A DNA stretch of 64,000 nt. Source: Allobaculum mucilyticum. GTDB taxonomy: Bacteria > Bacillota_I > Bacilli_A > Erysipelotrichales > Erysipelotrichaceae. This document shows, piece after piece, positions 17,314-24,528 of the stretch. Both the position numbers and the translations under genes were made by a program. Position 1 is the stretch's first letter. Each line of letters begins with the position of its first letter. Below the pieces are notes generated by a model. The model saw nothing but the letters and a program-made list of their open reading frames with translations, was not told the origin of the DNA and ran no database searches. The stretch spans positions 1,054,001 through 1,118,000 of the forward strand of contig NZ_CP078089.1 in the NCBI RefSeq assembly GCF_022701195.1, in the 5' to 3' direction.

Positions 17314-17691
17314 CTAAAGCTGACTGTCTGCCTGTGCATCAAATACCTGCATCAGGCGCACACAGTCTTTGCTTTCAAGTACTGAAGTCTCAACTGGTTC
17401 AATTTCACGGGCGATGCGGGCCGCATTGGCCCAGTGCCTTTCTTCGCTTTCCGGATCGTTTTCCGGGTAGCGCGTGTTAAAGCTCCACTCCGGGGAAAAT
17501 TTCTGTCCCCCGCGTGCAGGCAGTCGATTCTCGATCTGACTGATGTAGTTGAGGCGGCTCTGGTCGGTCAGCAGCGGGTCGGTGATGATCGTCAGGATCA
17601 GACCGTCATCCTGCGCCTGTTCATCTGCACAGGCTTTAATCAGGATCACCAGCCGCTCCTCTAGATGCCTCTGAAGGTTGCCGGAATTCAT
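17314..17691 (-). CDS. Hypothetical protein, 125 aa
   Basis: I do not recognise the family. The predicted protein begins MNSGNLQRHLEERLVILIKA, is acidic, has no TM segment or signal peptide, and looks like a small soluble alpha/beta protein. The frame opens 15 codons further upstream, but ATG 17691 is preceded by AGGAAAGGA with good spacing, so I use it. It has its own terminator at 17253-17282 and no same-strand neighbour, so it is a single-gene unit. The clear ribosome site and terminator argue that it is real. Confidence 0.65.
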   Translation of the reverse strand: MNSGNLQRHLEERLVILIKACADEQAQDDGLILTIITDPLLTDQSRLNYISQIENRLPARGGQKFSPEWSFNTRYPENDPESEERHWANAARIAREIEPVETSVLESKDCVRLMQVFDAQADSQL

Positions 17692-17920
17692 AACATTTTC
17701 CTTTCCTATGAAGTTAAGAGTCACTTCATTTGACATCCGGGAAATACCGCAGGGTATGACTTGGATAAGACCATCATTGCAGAAGATTATGTACTGACAA
17801 TCGAAATGCCCGAAAAAAATTTATTTTTATGAAACGGCTTTCGAAAGGAGCATTGGGCGCTCCCGAAGAGTTTGTGTAAGTGTGTGATACGATTAATGAA
17901 AGAACAGGCAGGTGATGCAT

Positions 17921-18505
17921 ATGCGAATCATTGCGGGAGACGCGAGAGGCAAAGTAATCGAAGCCCCCGAAGGCATGGATACCCGCCCGGTAACCGACAA
18001 GATCCGCCAGGCTCTCTTTAATATCTGGCAGTTTGACATCCGGGATACCTCATTCCTGGATCTGTTTTCCGGATCCGGTTCAATGGGACTTGAGGCTCTG
18101 TCACGAAAAGCTGACCGGGTCGTCATGGCGGAAAAAAGCAGAAAAGCAGCGGATGTCATCCGCCGCAATCTGAAAGCCTGCCGCTTTGAAAACAGAAATG
18201 TCCGGGTGCTCGAGGAAGATGTCTTCCAGGCCATCGCGGATCTTAAGAAGAGACATGAAACGTTCGACCGGATTTACCTTGATCCGCCTTATACAGTGGA
18301 GTCGATTTTCGATCCGGTCATGGAAGCGCTTGGCGACGGCGAGCTCCTGAATCCGGATGGAGAAATCGTCATCCGTTCCCTGAATACCAAGCCGATGAAA
18401 GAACGCTACGGAAAACTGAGGAAATACAGAGAAAAAACCTGGGGAATTTCAACCGCCCATTTTTATAAAATTCAGCAGGAAGAAGATACCGAAAAAGACA
18501 ACTGA
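17921..18505 (+). CDS. rsmD: 16S rRNA (guanine(966)-N(2))-methyltransferase RsmD
   Basis: 194 aa, the usual RsmD size. It starts MRIIAGDARGK, shows the SAM motif FLDLFSGSGSMGLEALSR (about 48-65) and the catalytic DPPY (in IYLDPPYTVE, about 125), which is diagnostic of N2-guanine/N6-adenine-type methyltransferases. It methylates G966 of 16S rRNA. Three candidate starts lie close together (GTG 17912, ATG 17915, ATG 17921). I prefer 17921 from the AGGCAGGTG site and the conserved MRIIAG beginning. coaD, a common partner downstream, is absent here. Confidence 0.93.
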   Translation: MRIIAGDARGKVIEAPEGMDTRPVTDKIRQALFNIWQFDIRDTSFLDLFSGSGSMGLEALSRKADRVVMAEKSRKAADVIRRNLKACRFENRNVRVLEEDVFQAIADLKKRHETFDRIYLDPPYTVESIFDPVMEALGDGELLNPDGEIVIRSLNTKPMKERYGKLRKYREKTWGISTAHFYKIQQEEDTEKDN

Positions 18506-18673
18506 AATGTATGAAATCGGGCCTGTTTTCACTTGAATGTGTCCGATTAAAGGTTTACGGTATTGTGCGCAAGGAAAATGACCGTTCCACACTGACGATC
18601 CGACCGGCCTGATGCCGTCCGTTTTCCCTGCCTGCTGCAGGTTGATTCCTGCTTAGAAGCTGAGGTGCACGTA

Positions 18674-19114
18674 ATGCGCAGATACATCCGTAACGAACAG
18701 CTGCTGTTTACGCTTCGCCAGATTCTGGGATCCAGAAATCCGGAACTTACTGATATTTATCGTGAAATCGTTCTTCTGCGGTCGACCGGCGATACCCGTG
18801 CTCATGCAAAAGCTGCGGCTATGCTTCTCAAGCCCCGCTTTCTTGCTCTGAGCATTCTGAACCTCTTCGCTCTGGTCTTCTGCGGAATGCTTTTCCAGTT
18901 TCAGCTAGCCCCATCCATGCCCGGTTTGCAGGGCGGACTTGCTCTGACGTCGATTACCGCATTTGCGGTCTGGGAATCCTTCCGTCTGATGACGCTTCTG
19001 ATGAGCCTTCGGCAATGCATGCCTTACGTCCTGGTAGACGAACTGTTTGCCAGACGGATTCTGGTCCTTCAGAAACCTTCCCATTCATCCCGTCAAATGA
19101 AAGCTGCTGAATAG
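18674..19114 (+). CDS. Small membrane protein of unknown function
   Basis: 146 aa from ATG 18674, which has GAGGTG 7 bases upstream (a GTG nine bases earlier is inside that site). The first 55 residues are soluble and basic, followed by two likely TM helices (about 56-77, ALSILNLFALVFCGMLF; and about 88-115, GLALTSITAFAVWESFRLMT) and a short basic C-terminal tail. I do not recognise the family. The stop codon lies within its terminator hairpin (19101-19124). It follows rsmD after 168 bp and may be transcribed separately. Confidence 0.65.
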   Translation: MRRYIRNEQLLFTLRQILGSRNPELTDIYREIVLLRSTGDTRAHAKAAAMLLKPRFLALSILNLFALVFCGMLFQFQLAPSMPGLQGGLALTSITAFAVWESFRLMTLLMSLRQCMPYVLVDELFARRILVLQKPSHSSRQMKAAE

Positions 19115-19124
19115 CAGCTTTTTT
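19101..19124 (+). terminator. Intrinsic terminator overlapping the stop of the 146-aa membrane protein
   Basis: AAGCTGCT-gaat-AGCAGCTT followed by TTTTT. The stem includes the final codons of the gene. Confidence 0.8.
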
Positions 19125-19436
19125 GTTTGTTCATCCTGATTTTTCACGGACTGCCTGTCTTCGGCAATCCGTTTTCTTTCGAACTTTCAGACCTTTTTCT
19201 TATACTTATGTGTTATAAGTTTTAGAAGTATCACAAACGGAACATATATAAAGCAGAAAATCGAGATATTTTCTTGGCTCTTTATGCGAAATCCATACCG
19301 CCTCACATTGCTTAATGCTTCCTTAACATAAGATTGCTTATACTGAAATCAGGTATTCAAATATTCATTTTTAGATGTTCAATTTAATACTCAAGTCAAT
19401 TTTTTGCTTCCTTACGCTTTTGAATACGTTTCTGCA
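19125..19436. other. AT-rich upstream region of the sensor kinase gene
   Basis: No gene. It contains a weaker hairpin (CGGACTGCC/GGCAATCCG, about 19147-19172), an inverted repeat CTTATA/TATAAG (about 19199-19220) and a possible -10 TATACT at 19339-19344. It probably holds the promoter of the kinase gene. Confidence 0.4.
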
Positions 19437-19447
19437 GAGGAGGTGAT
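19437..19447 (+). promoter_or_regulatory. Near-perfect Shine-Dalgarno that implies a non-AUG start
   Basis: GAGGAGGTGAT is complementary to the 3' end of 16S rRNA over its full length. No ATG, GTG or TTG in the kinase frame lies at a usable distance; ATT at 19452 and CTG at 19455 do. Confidence 0.7.
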
Positions 19448-19451
19448 CTGT

Positions 19452-21464
19452 ATTCTGAAGTATCATGTATCGTCAACGACCAATGAGAACGATGTCTACA
19501 CGCATGTATGCGTCTATCTCTGCTCGGACCCGCTGACCAGTCAGGCTGTTGACACAGCTGCCCGTCTGGCCAGGGAACAGAATGCACTGTTTACTGCGAT
19601 TTATATCGAAACGCCATATTACCGCTCCCGGAGCGAAGAAGAACTCGCCGGTCTGCATGACTCGATCCTGTACGCCATTCGTGCCGGTGCCAAAGTCGAG
19701 ATTCTCTCCGGTACAGATCCCCTGTACCTGGTCAGCGAATACTGCCAGTCGCACCGCGTCAATCAGCTCGTTCTGACCCGCCCGTATCACAAAACCTCGC
19801 TGCCCTTCCGGCGCAAGCCGCTTTCGGTTGAGCTGATGGACAGACTGCCTGAGGTTCATCTCGTTACAATCCCTTCCGCTCATACGCCGGCCACCCCGCA
19901 TACCTATGCAGGAAAATTCTCAGCTTCTGATTTTATGAAGCAGTGCGTCATTCTCTTTCTCTGCCTGGCTGCTGCGACAGTCGTTGCATCGGTCGTCGAT
20001 GCAATGGGCGTCGATGAAACCGTCCTGGCTCCGATTTACATGCTTGCGGCAATGGTCTGCTCTGCGTCTTCGGACCAGCTGATCTGGCCGGTGATCTCGA
20101 GTATTATGGCGATCGCGGTGTTCAACTTTCTGTTTGCATCGCCCCGTCTGTCTTTTGCCTACTATCAGTCTGACCTGACAATCGTCTTTATCCTGACTTT
20201 CGTTACTTGCTTCATCGCCTCGCTGCTGGCTATGCGTCTGCACACCGAATCTTTGCAGGCAAAACATTCCTCGTGGCGTACACAGATCCTGCTCGATACC
20301 AATCACATCCTGCAGGAAACGAAAGAAGTCAGTGAAATCATCCCTGCAATTTCCACGCAGATTGCCTCAACGCTCCGCCGCGACATCGTGTTCTATCCGG
20401 TTGCCAACGACAAGTTTGGCGATCCGCTTCTCTTTCCAGTCAACCAGATGAAGACATTTGCGCCTCCATCCAGTGAAACCGAACAGAAGGCGCTCAGCTA
20501 TGCCAGACAGATCAATGATTCAACCGGTTCACATACCATGTATTTTCCGGAATGCGAATATCTGTACATACCGGTTTCTACAGAGCAGACAATGCTTGGC
20601 ATTCTTGCCCTGTCTGCTAAAGAGCACAGCGTAGGCAGCTACAAGTATATGATCCTGAATTCCATCCTTCAGGAAACTGCTCTGGCCGTCGAAAACCGTC
20701 TCAAGGATATTGAAATCGAAAAAGTAAAACGTGAAGCCGAGTCCAACCAGCTCCGTTCGCATATTCTTAAAGGCATTTCTCATGACCTGCGCACGCCGCT
20801 GACCTCGATCATTGGCAACGTCAGCGTGGTTCATGAAGGAAAAGACTATCTGAACAAAGAGGATCTGGTTGCGATCATCTCTTCGATCGAAAGCGATTCG
20901 CAGCTTCTTTACAGCATGGTTGAAAACCTGCTGACTGCAGCCCGTCTGGATAACAACACCATGCCGATTCAGCCGCAGCTCGATGTACTTTCCGATCTGA
21001 TTGAAGCCGGCATGAAGTTCCCCGGATTCTCCAGTTCCGACCATCCGCTCGATATCGACATCGATGACGATCTGCTTCTGGTCAGCGTCGATCATGCACT
21101 GATCAGCCAGGTCATCACCAATATGCTTCTCAATGCCATGCATCACACGCCATCCGGTACGCCGATTCATGTGCGCGCGTTCTCGGAAGGCGGCAATGCG
21201 GTCATTGAAGTCGCTGATGAAGGCGGCGGGATTCCCGATGAAGAAAAGCCGCGCATCTTCGATCTGTTCTACACCGGATCGCAGCAGACAGATTCAGACC
21301 ACTACCTTGGTCTTGGACTGTTCCTGTGCCGGATGATTATAGAAGCGCACCACGGAACCATTTCGGTCCGTGACAATACGCCAAAAGGTTCGATCTTCTC
21401 CTTCACGCTGCCTTTGCAGAATCTCCCTGAAGATAACGGCCTGCTTATGCAGCCTGCCGATTAA
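19452..21464 (+). CDS. KdpD-like sensor histidine kinase lacking the N-terminal KdpD domain
   Basis: About 670 aa if started at ATT 19452 (or CTG 19455). The frame can be traced to TTG 19404 but that codon has no ribosome site. Domains: universal-stress-protein-like part (about 15-140), four TM helices of the DUF4118 type (163-183, 191-204, 210-229, 241-261), a GAF-like part (about 290-410), HisKA with phospho-acceptor His444 in GISHDLRTPLTS, and a HATPase with the N box NMLLNAMHHT and G boxes EGGGIP and GLGLFLC. Full KdpD has an extra roughly 370-aa N-terminal Walker-type domain, absent here. It likely phosphorylates the KdpE-like regulator 438 bp downstream. No kdpFABC is in the window, so the target genes are unknown. 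Confidence 0.85.
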   Translation: MLKYHVSSTTNENDVYTHVCVYLCSDPLTSQAVDTAARLAREQNALFTAIYIETPYYRSRSEEELAGLHDSILYAIRAGAKVEILSGTDPLYLVSEYCQSHRVNQLVLTRPYHKTSLPFRRKPLSVELMDRLPEVHLVTIPSAHTPATPHTYAGKFSASDFMKQCVILFLCLAAATVVASVVDAMGVDETVLAPIYMLAAMVCSASSDQLIWPVISSIMAIAVFNFLFASPRLSFAYYQSDLTIVFILTFVTCFIASLLAMRLHTESLQAKHSSWRTQILLDTNHILQETKEVSEIIPAISTQIASTLRRDIVFYPVANDKFGDPLLFPVNQMKTFAPPSSETEQKALSYARQINDSTGSHTMYFPECEYLYIPVSTEQTMLGILALSAKEHSVGSYKYMILNSILQETALAVENRLKDIEIEKVKREAESNQLRSHILKGISHDLRTPLTSIIGNVSVVHEGKDYLNKEDLVAIISSIESDSQLLYSMVENLLTAARLDNNTMPIQPQLDVLSDLIEAGMKFPGFSSSDHPLDIDIDDDLLLVSVDHALISQVITNMLLNAMHHTPSGTPIHVRAFSEGGNAVIEVADEGGGIPDEEKPRIFDLFYTGSQQTDSDHYLGLGLFLCRMIIEAHHGTISVRDNTPKGSIFSFTLPLQNLPEDNGLLMQPAD

Positions 21465-21902
21465 CCCTGTCAAAAAAAAGCCGCCAGGATCAGGCAGCTT
21501 TCCGCTCATGGCAGAGCTGCCGGTTCCGTATTTGCGACAGACCGCGGACAGATCACGCGTCCATTCCGGCAGTCATACTGTCTGTCGCTTACAAAGCTTA
21601 TTCAGATCTGATTGTGCGGTTGTCCATCCAGGATAACCGCCTTTATTTTGTTCGAATTGCACGCGTTATGCCCGTTTCAAACCTTTTTTGGTTTCTCAAC
21701 TATGGGGAACTTCTGTATAATATGTGAAGACCATTCCAAAAACGCATAAGCAGATGCCCGAACCGGATTCTCATTCTGAATTATTTGATCGAAACCGTGC
21801 CGTCCACCTGTACCCTGCTTCAGTTTTGCTGAAATTTCATTCCGGTTTTCTGGCGGACGGCTGTATTTCCGGGATGTTCTCCCTTAGAAAGAGTGAAAAG
21901 GC
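21465..21902. other. 438-bp gap between kinase and response regulator genes
   Basis: Holds a hairpin with imperfect stem AAGCCGCC/GGCAGCTT just after the kinase stop codon and a likely promoter near 21693-21721 for the regulator gene. Short open frames here look accidental. The gap indicates that the two partners are transcribed, at least partly, as separate units. Confidence 0.45.
21693..21721 (+). promoter_or_regulatory. Probable promoter of the KdpE-like gene
   Basis: Consensus -10 TATAAT at 21716-21721, with a weak -35 (TTCTCA, 21693-21698) at 17-bp spacing. It implies a leader of about 175 bases before ATG 21903. Confidence 0.5.
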
Positions 21903-22598
21903 ATGAATACAACGACTGTTCTGGTTGTCGAAGACGACAATTCCATTCGAAATCTGATCGGCACGACACTTAAGTCCCACAACTATAAGTTTCTCGTGGC
22001 ACCAGACGGAAAAAGCGCCATTCTGGAAGCCTCAACCCATAATCCGGATGTCATCTTTCTTGATCTTGGTCTTCCGGATATGGACGGCGTGGATATTATC
22101 CGCAAAGTCCGTACCTGGTCAAATGTTCCCATTATCGTCATCTCCGCACGCACGGATGACGAAGACAAGATTAAGGCACTTGATGCCGGTGCTGATGACT
22201 ATCTGACCAAGCCGTTCTCCATTGTTGAACTGCTTGCCAGACTTCGCGTAGTCGAACGTCATCTGTCCTCACAGCCGCAGTCAGCCGTTTCTACATCCGT
22301 TTTTGTAAACGGGCCGCTCCGGATTGACTATGCCTCCAACTCCGTGACCCTTGATGACAAAGAGCTGCATCTGACGCCGATCGAATTCCGGCTTCTGACG
22401 CTCCTGTCCAAGAACATCGGCCGCGTTCTGACGCACAATTACATTACCCAGCAGATCTGGGGATCCAACATGGATAACGATATCGCTTCCCTTCGCGTCT
22501 TCATGGCAACCCTGCGCAAGAAGCTCGAAAAAGGCAGCAACGTTCAGTTCATCCAGACGCATATCGGTGTCGGCTACCGCATGCTCAAGGTCGACTAA
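21903..22598 (+). CDS. kdpE: OmpR-family response regulator, KdpE-like
   Basis: 231 aa: receiver domain (1-120) with acidic pair VVEDD, phospho-acceptor Asp54 (FLDLGLPDMDG), Thr/Ser at VISA and Lys in YLTKPF; then a winged-helix DNA-binding domain (about 135-230; LTPIEFRLLTLLSKNIGRVL and YRMLKVD end). Length and layout match KdpE. It is the natural partner of the upstream KdpD-like kinase. AAAG-type ribosome site (AGAAAGAGTGAAAAGG) precedes ATG 21903. A strong terminator follows at 22663-22687. In related bacteria such pairs control potassium uptake; here that is inference only. Confidence 0.9.
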   Translation: MNTTTVLVVEDDNSIRNLIGTTLKSHNYKFLVAPDGKSAILEASTHNPDVIFLDLGLPDMDGVDIIRKVRTWSNVPIIVISARTDDEDKIKALDAGADDYLTKPFSIVELLARLRVVERHLSSQPQSAVSTSVFVNGPLRIDYASNSVTLDDKELHLTPIEFRLLTLLSKNIGRVLTHNYITQQIWGSNMDNDIASLRVFMATLRKKLEKGSNVQFIQTHIGVGYRMLKVD

Positions 22599-22662
22599 CC
22601 TTTACCAAAACAATCTAAAAAAGACGCAAAAACCATCAGATTTTCGTTATTTCTACAGTGCG

Positions 22663-22687
22663 GACCGCCAATTGGCGGTCTTTTTTC
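22663..22687 (+). terminator. Intrinsic terminator after the response regulator
   Basis: GACCGCCAATTGGCGGTC, a perfect 9-bp inverted repeat, followed by TTTTTT. Confidence 0.9.
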
Positions 22688-22787
22688 TGTAGTGCGCCTC
22701 TCTGAATGCTATCCTTTTCCCATACTTGACTGTACATTCAGCTTTCTTCTGGACGCTTGCCTGCCGACGCTGCCAGCCGAAAAGAGC

Positions 22788-22820
22788 AAAAAAAAAAAAA
22801 AAATGGAGCCCGAAGGCTCC
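22788..22820 (-). terminator. Minus-strand terminator with a 16-base T tract
   Basis: On the minus strand GGAGCC-ttcg-GGCTCC is followed by one A and 16 T residues. It is a very strong intrinsic terminator with a UUCG tetraloop. It lies about 360 bp past the hypothetical gene at 23178-23678, so it ends either that transcript or an unrecognised RNA. Confidence 0.8.
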
Positions 22821-23177
22821 GCGCCGACTTTTTAAGGGAAAGGCGGCAAAATTCATTTCTTTATAAGGACGGTATATTAGAAAATGAGTTTGAACTTATC
22901 AGAAGGTATTAGAGTTGAAATTATAGAACACATCGATCGAACAAAAAAAAAGCAATTATGATCACGTCTCGTCCTCATAAACACCCGTACCTTGATTCAC
23001 GTCCCCCAACGCAAACCCAAAGTACACTAGAAGTATAAGAAATCATAATGATCAAGTCAATCGTTTTATTATATTACAACAAGCCAATTTCTATTCTGAT
23101 TTGCCCTTTCTGTATCTGAAAGGGTTTTTATTTGTACAGAAACCCTCTAATTACTCTTAATTCTCTATACAGATTTC
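22821..23177. other. AT-rich island without a convincing gene
   Basis: Markedly more AT-rich than its surroundings. A 25-codon frame from ATG 22884 (starting MSLNLSEGIRVEIIEH) has only a distant purine stretch in front and may be a remnant of a lost gene. A plus-strand terminator-like hairpin lies at 23104-23129. The composition suggests acquired DNA or a deletion scar. Confidence 0.4.
23104..23129 (+). terminator. Orphan plus-strand terminator in the AT-rich island
   Basis: CCCTTTC / GAAAGGG stem, 7-base loop, then TTTTT. No plus-strand gene that it could serve is recognisable between 22688 and 23103. Confidence 0.6.
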
Positions 23178-23678
23178 CTAAAATGTCTCAACCGTCCGGA
23201 TAATCTGGGCACCAGTTTCATATTCCGTGAGAACTGGCGGGATTTTTTCGTAAATTTCGAGCGACGGTGTCCGGTAGGTTTCACGCGTAATGGTGACTTC
23301 CCTCGCGCCGGAAAATTCGATGTGGACCGCTTTAGTGTAGCTGGCGTTTTCGGTCGCCGTCAGAATGCTCTCATTTGTGACTTCAATCGAAGCGATGATC
23401 TCGCCTCCAAATTCATTCAGATCAATTGCCTGTCCGTTGGGATACTCTGGAATTGTATTAATCATTCTCACCCTCATCTGTGGATAACTCACTGGCGTCT
23501 CTACCGAATTCTGACTTCTGTAGCAGGAATCAATCAGAATGCCTTTGTCCGGTGCGAGGACCAGAACGGTCTCAACCGGCTTGCTCAGCGAAGAGCTTGG
23601 TATCGGGTAGATCACGCGTTCGGCTTTAGATCCGATTAAGTCGCTAAGGAGCCTCATCTCCTCCTGCGATAGTTTCAT
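23178..23678 (-). CDS. Hypothetical protein, 166 aa
   Basis: I do not recognise the family. The protein begins MKLSQEEMRLLSDLIGSKAE, has no signal peptide or TM helix and is rich in beta-prone stretches (VETVLVLAPDKGILIDS; AVHIEFSGAREVTITRE). A strong GGAAGGAGAGGG site stands a few bases before ATG 23678, which supports both the gene and the start. No same-strand neighbour is close, so it is a single-gene unit. Downstream is the AT-rich island with a strong minus-strand terminator at 22788-22820. Confidence 0.65.
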   Translation of the reverse strand: MKLSQEEMRLLSDLIGSKAERVIYPIPSSSLSKPVETVLVLAPDKGILIDSCYRSQNSVETPVSYPQMRVRMINTIPEYPNGQAIDLNEFGGEIIASIEVTNESILTATENASYTKAVHIEFSGAREVTITRETYRTPSLEIYEKIPPVLTEYETGAQIIRTVETF

Positions 23679-24528
23679 TGCAACCCTCTCCTTCCTTGCA
23701 GTTCAGCCAGGCGTTCCATAACAGCCAGATGCCTGGTTCAGGAAGTCTTTCTGTCATTCGTGCTGCGGGCCGCTGTCTGTCCGGGACGCTTTCCGGCATC
23801 TGAAATCTGCAGCAGAAAATACCGGTTTGCATAGTCTCGATCAGCCGATCCAGCAGGCAGACCGGGGCTTTTTTATGCCTCTTTGTCTGATGGATCTTTC
23901 AGCTTTCATTGTATTGGGCAGTCTGAAAAACAGATGAAAAAGCGCTTCCATTCTTCTTTGTATAATCGTCTGTCAGGGGTGCCCTTTTCCTGACGGGAAT
24001 AGTCAATGATTGATATAGGGCGGCACTTATGGTGCCTTTGTATTTCAGCGTAATTTTTTAAAGTGTTGTTTCAGCTCTTTCATTGTAGTCTTTTTCAAAC
24101 ACTTCAAAGCCGTTCCGTCCTGTCCGGTCCTTAAAAAGGCTTAGCCGGTATTTTATCCAATACGTCCTAACAATAATCTGATTTGGAAAATTAATTTAAC
24201 GCTGAATTCAATTCGATTGATTTGTGATCTGATTTGTTCCTTGAGCAGAATGAAACGGAACAGCAACGCAGAAAGGAGTTCGGTCTGAACCAGATATTCA
24301 AACGGAAAACCGTTTTTTTCAGACAGCTGTCCTTCGCCTGCACTTTATCATCCTTATCGGCTAATAACAACGTCCTTTTTAACACACATTCTTTCTATTA
24401 GCCCTTTGTGTTTATTGACGCACAGCACAACTGGAAAGCGCTGACGTTTTTTCTGTCTTCTGCTGCTTTCAGTCACACCGGGCACGTCTGTGTTTTCTGA
24501 TTGCTAGACTGAATACGAGGTGATTTTT
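23679..24528. other. 850-bp region without a convincing gene
   Basis: Contains the 5' region of the hypothetical gene (minus), a possible small structured RNA near 23961-24045, and AT-rich sequence up to the BMP-like gene. A 64-codon minus frame at 24191-24385 has no supporting signal. No tRNA-like cloverleaf was recognised. Confidence 0.4.
23961..24045 (+). ncRNA. Candidate small structured RNA
   Basis: A consensus -10 TATAAT (23961-23966) is followed within about 7 bases by GTCAGG...CCTGAC (one stem), TCAAT/ATTGA (second) and GGCAC-ttatg-GTGCC with TTT (terminator-like, 24022-24039). The unit would be about 70 nt with no ORF. The -35 region is poor and partly overlaps a cre-like sequence. 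I could not assign it to a known RNA family, so it is only a candidate. Confidence 0.3.

Noticed and set aside
24012-24040. AGGGCGGCAC sequence resembling the T-box core AGGGTGGNACCGCG
   Set aside because: The CCGCG part is missing, no specifier stem or synthetase/biosynthesis gene follows, and the match is short.
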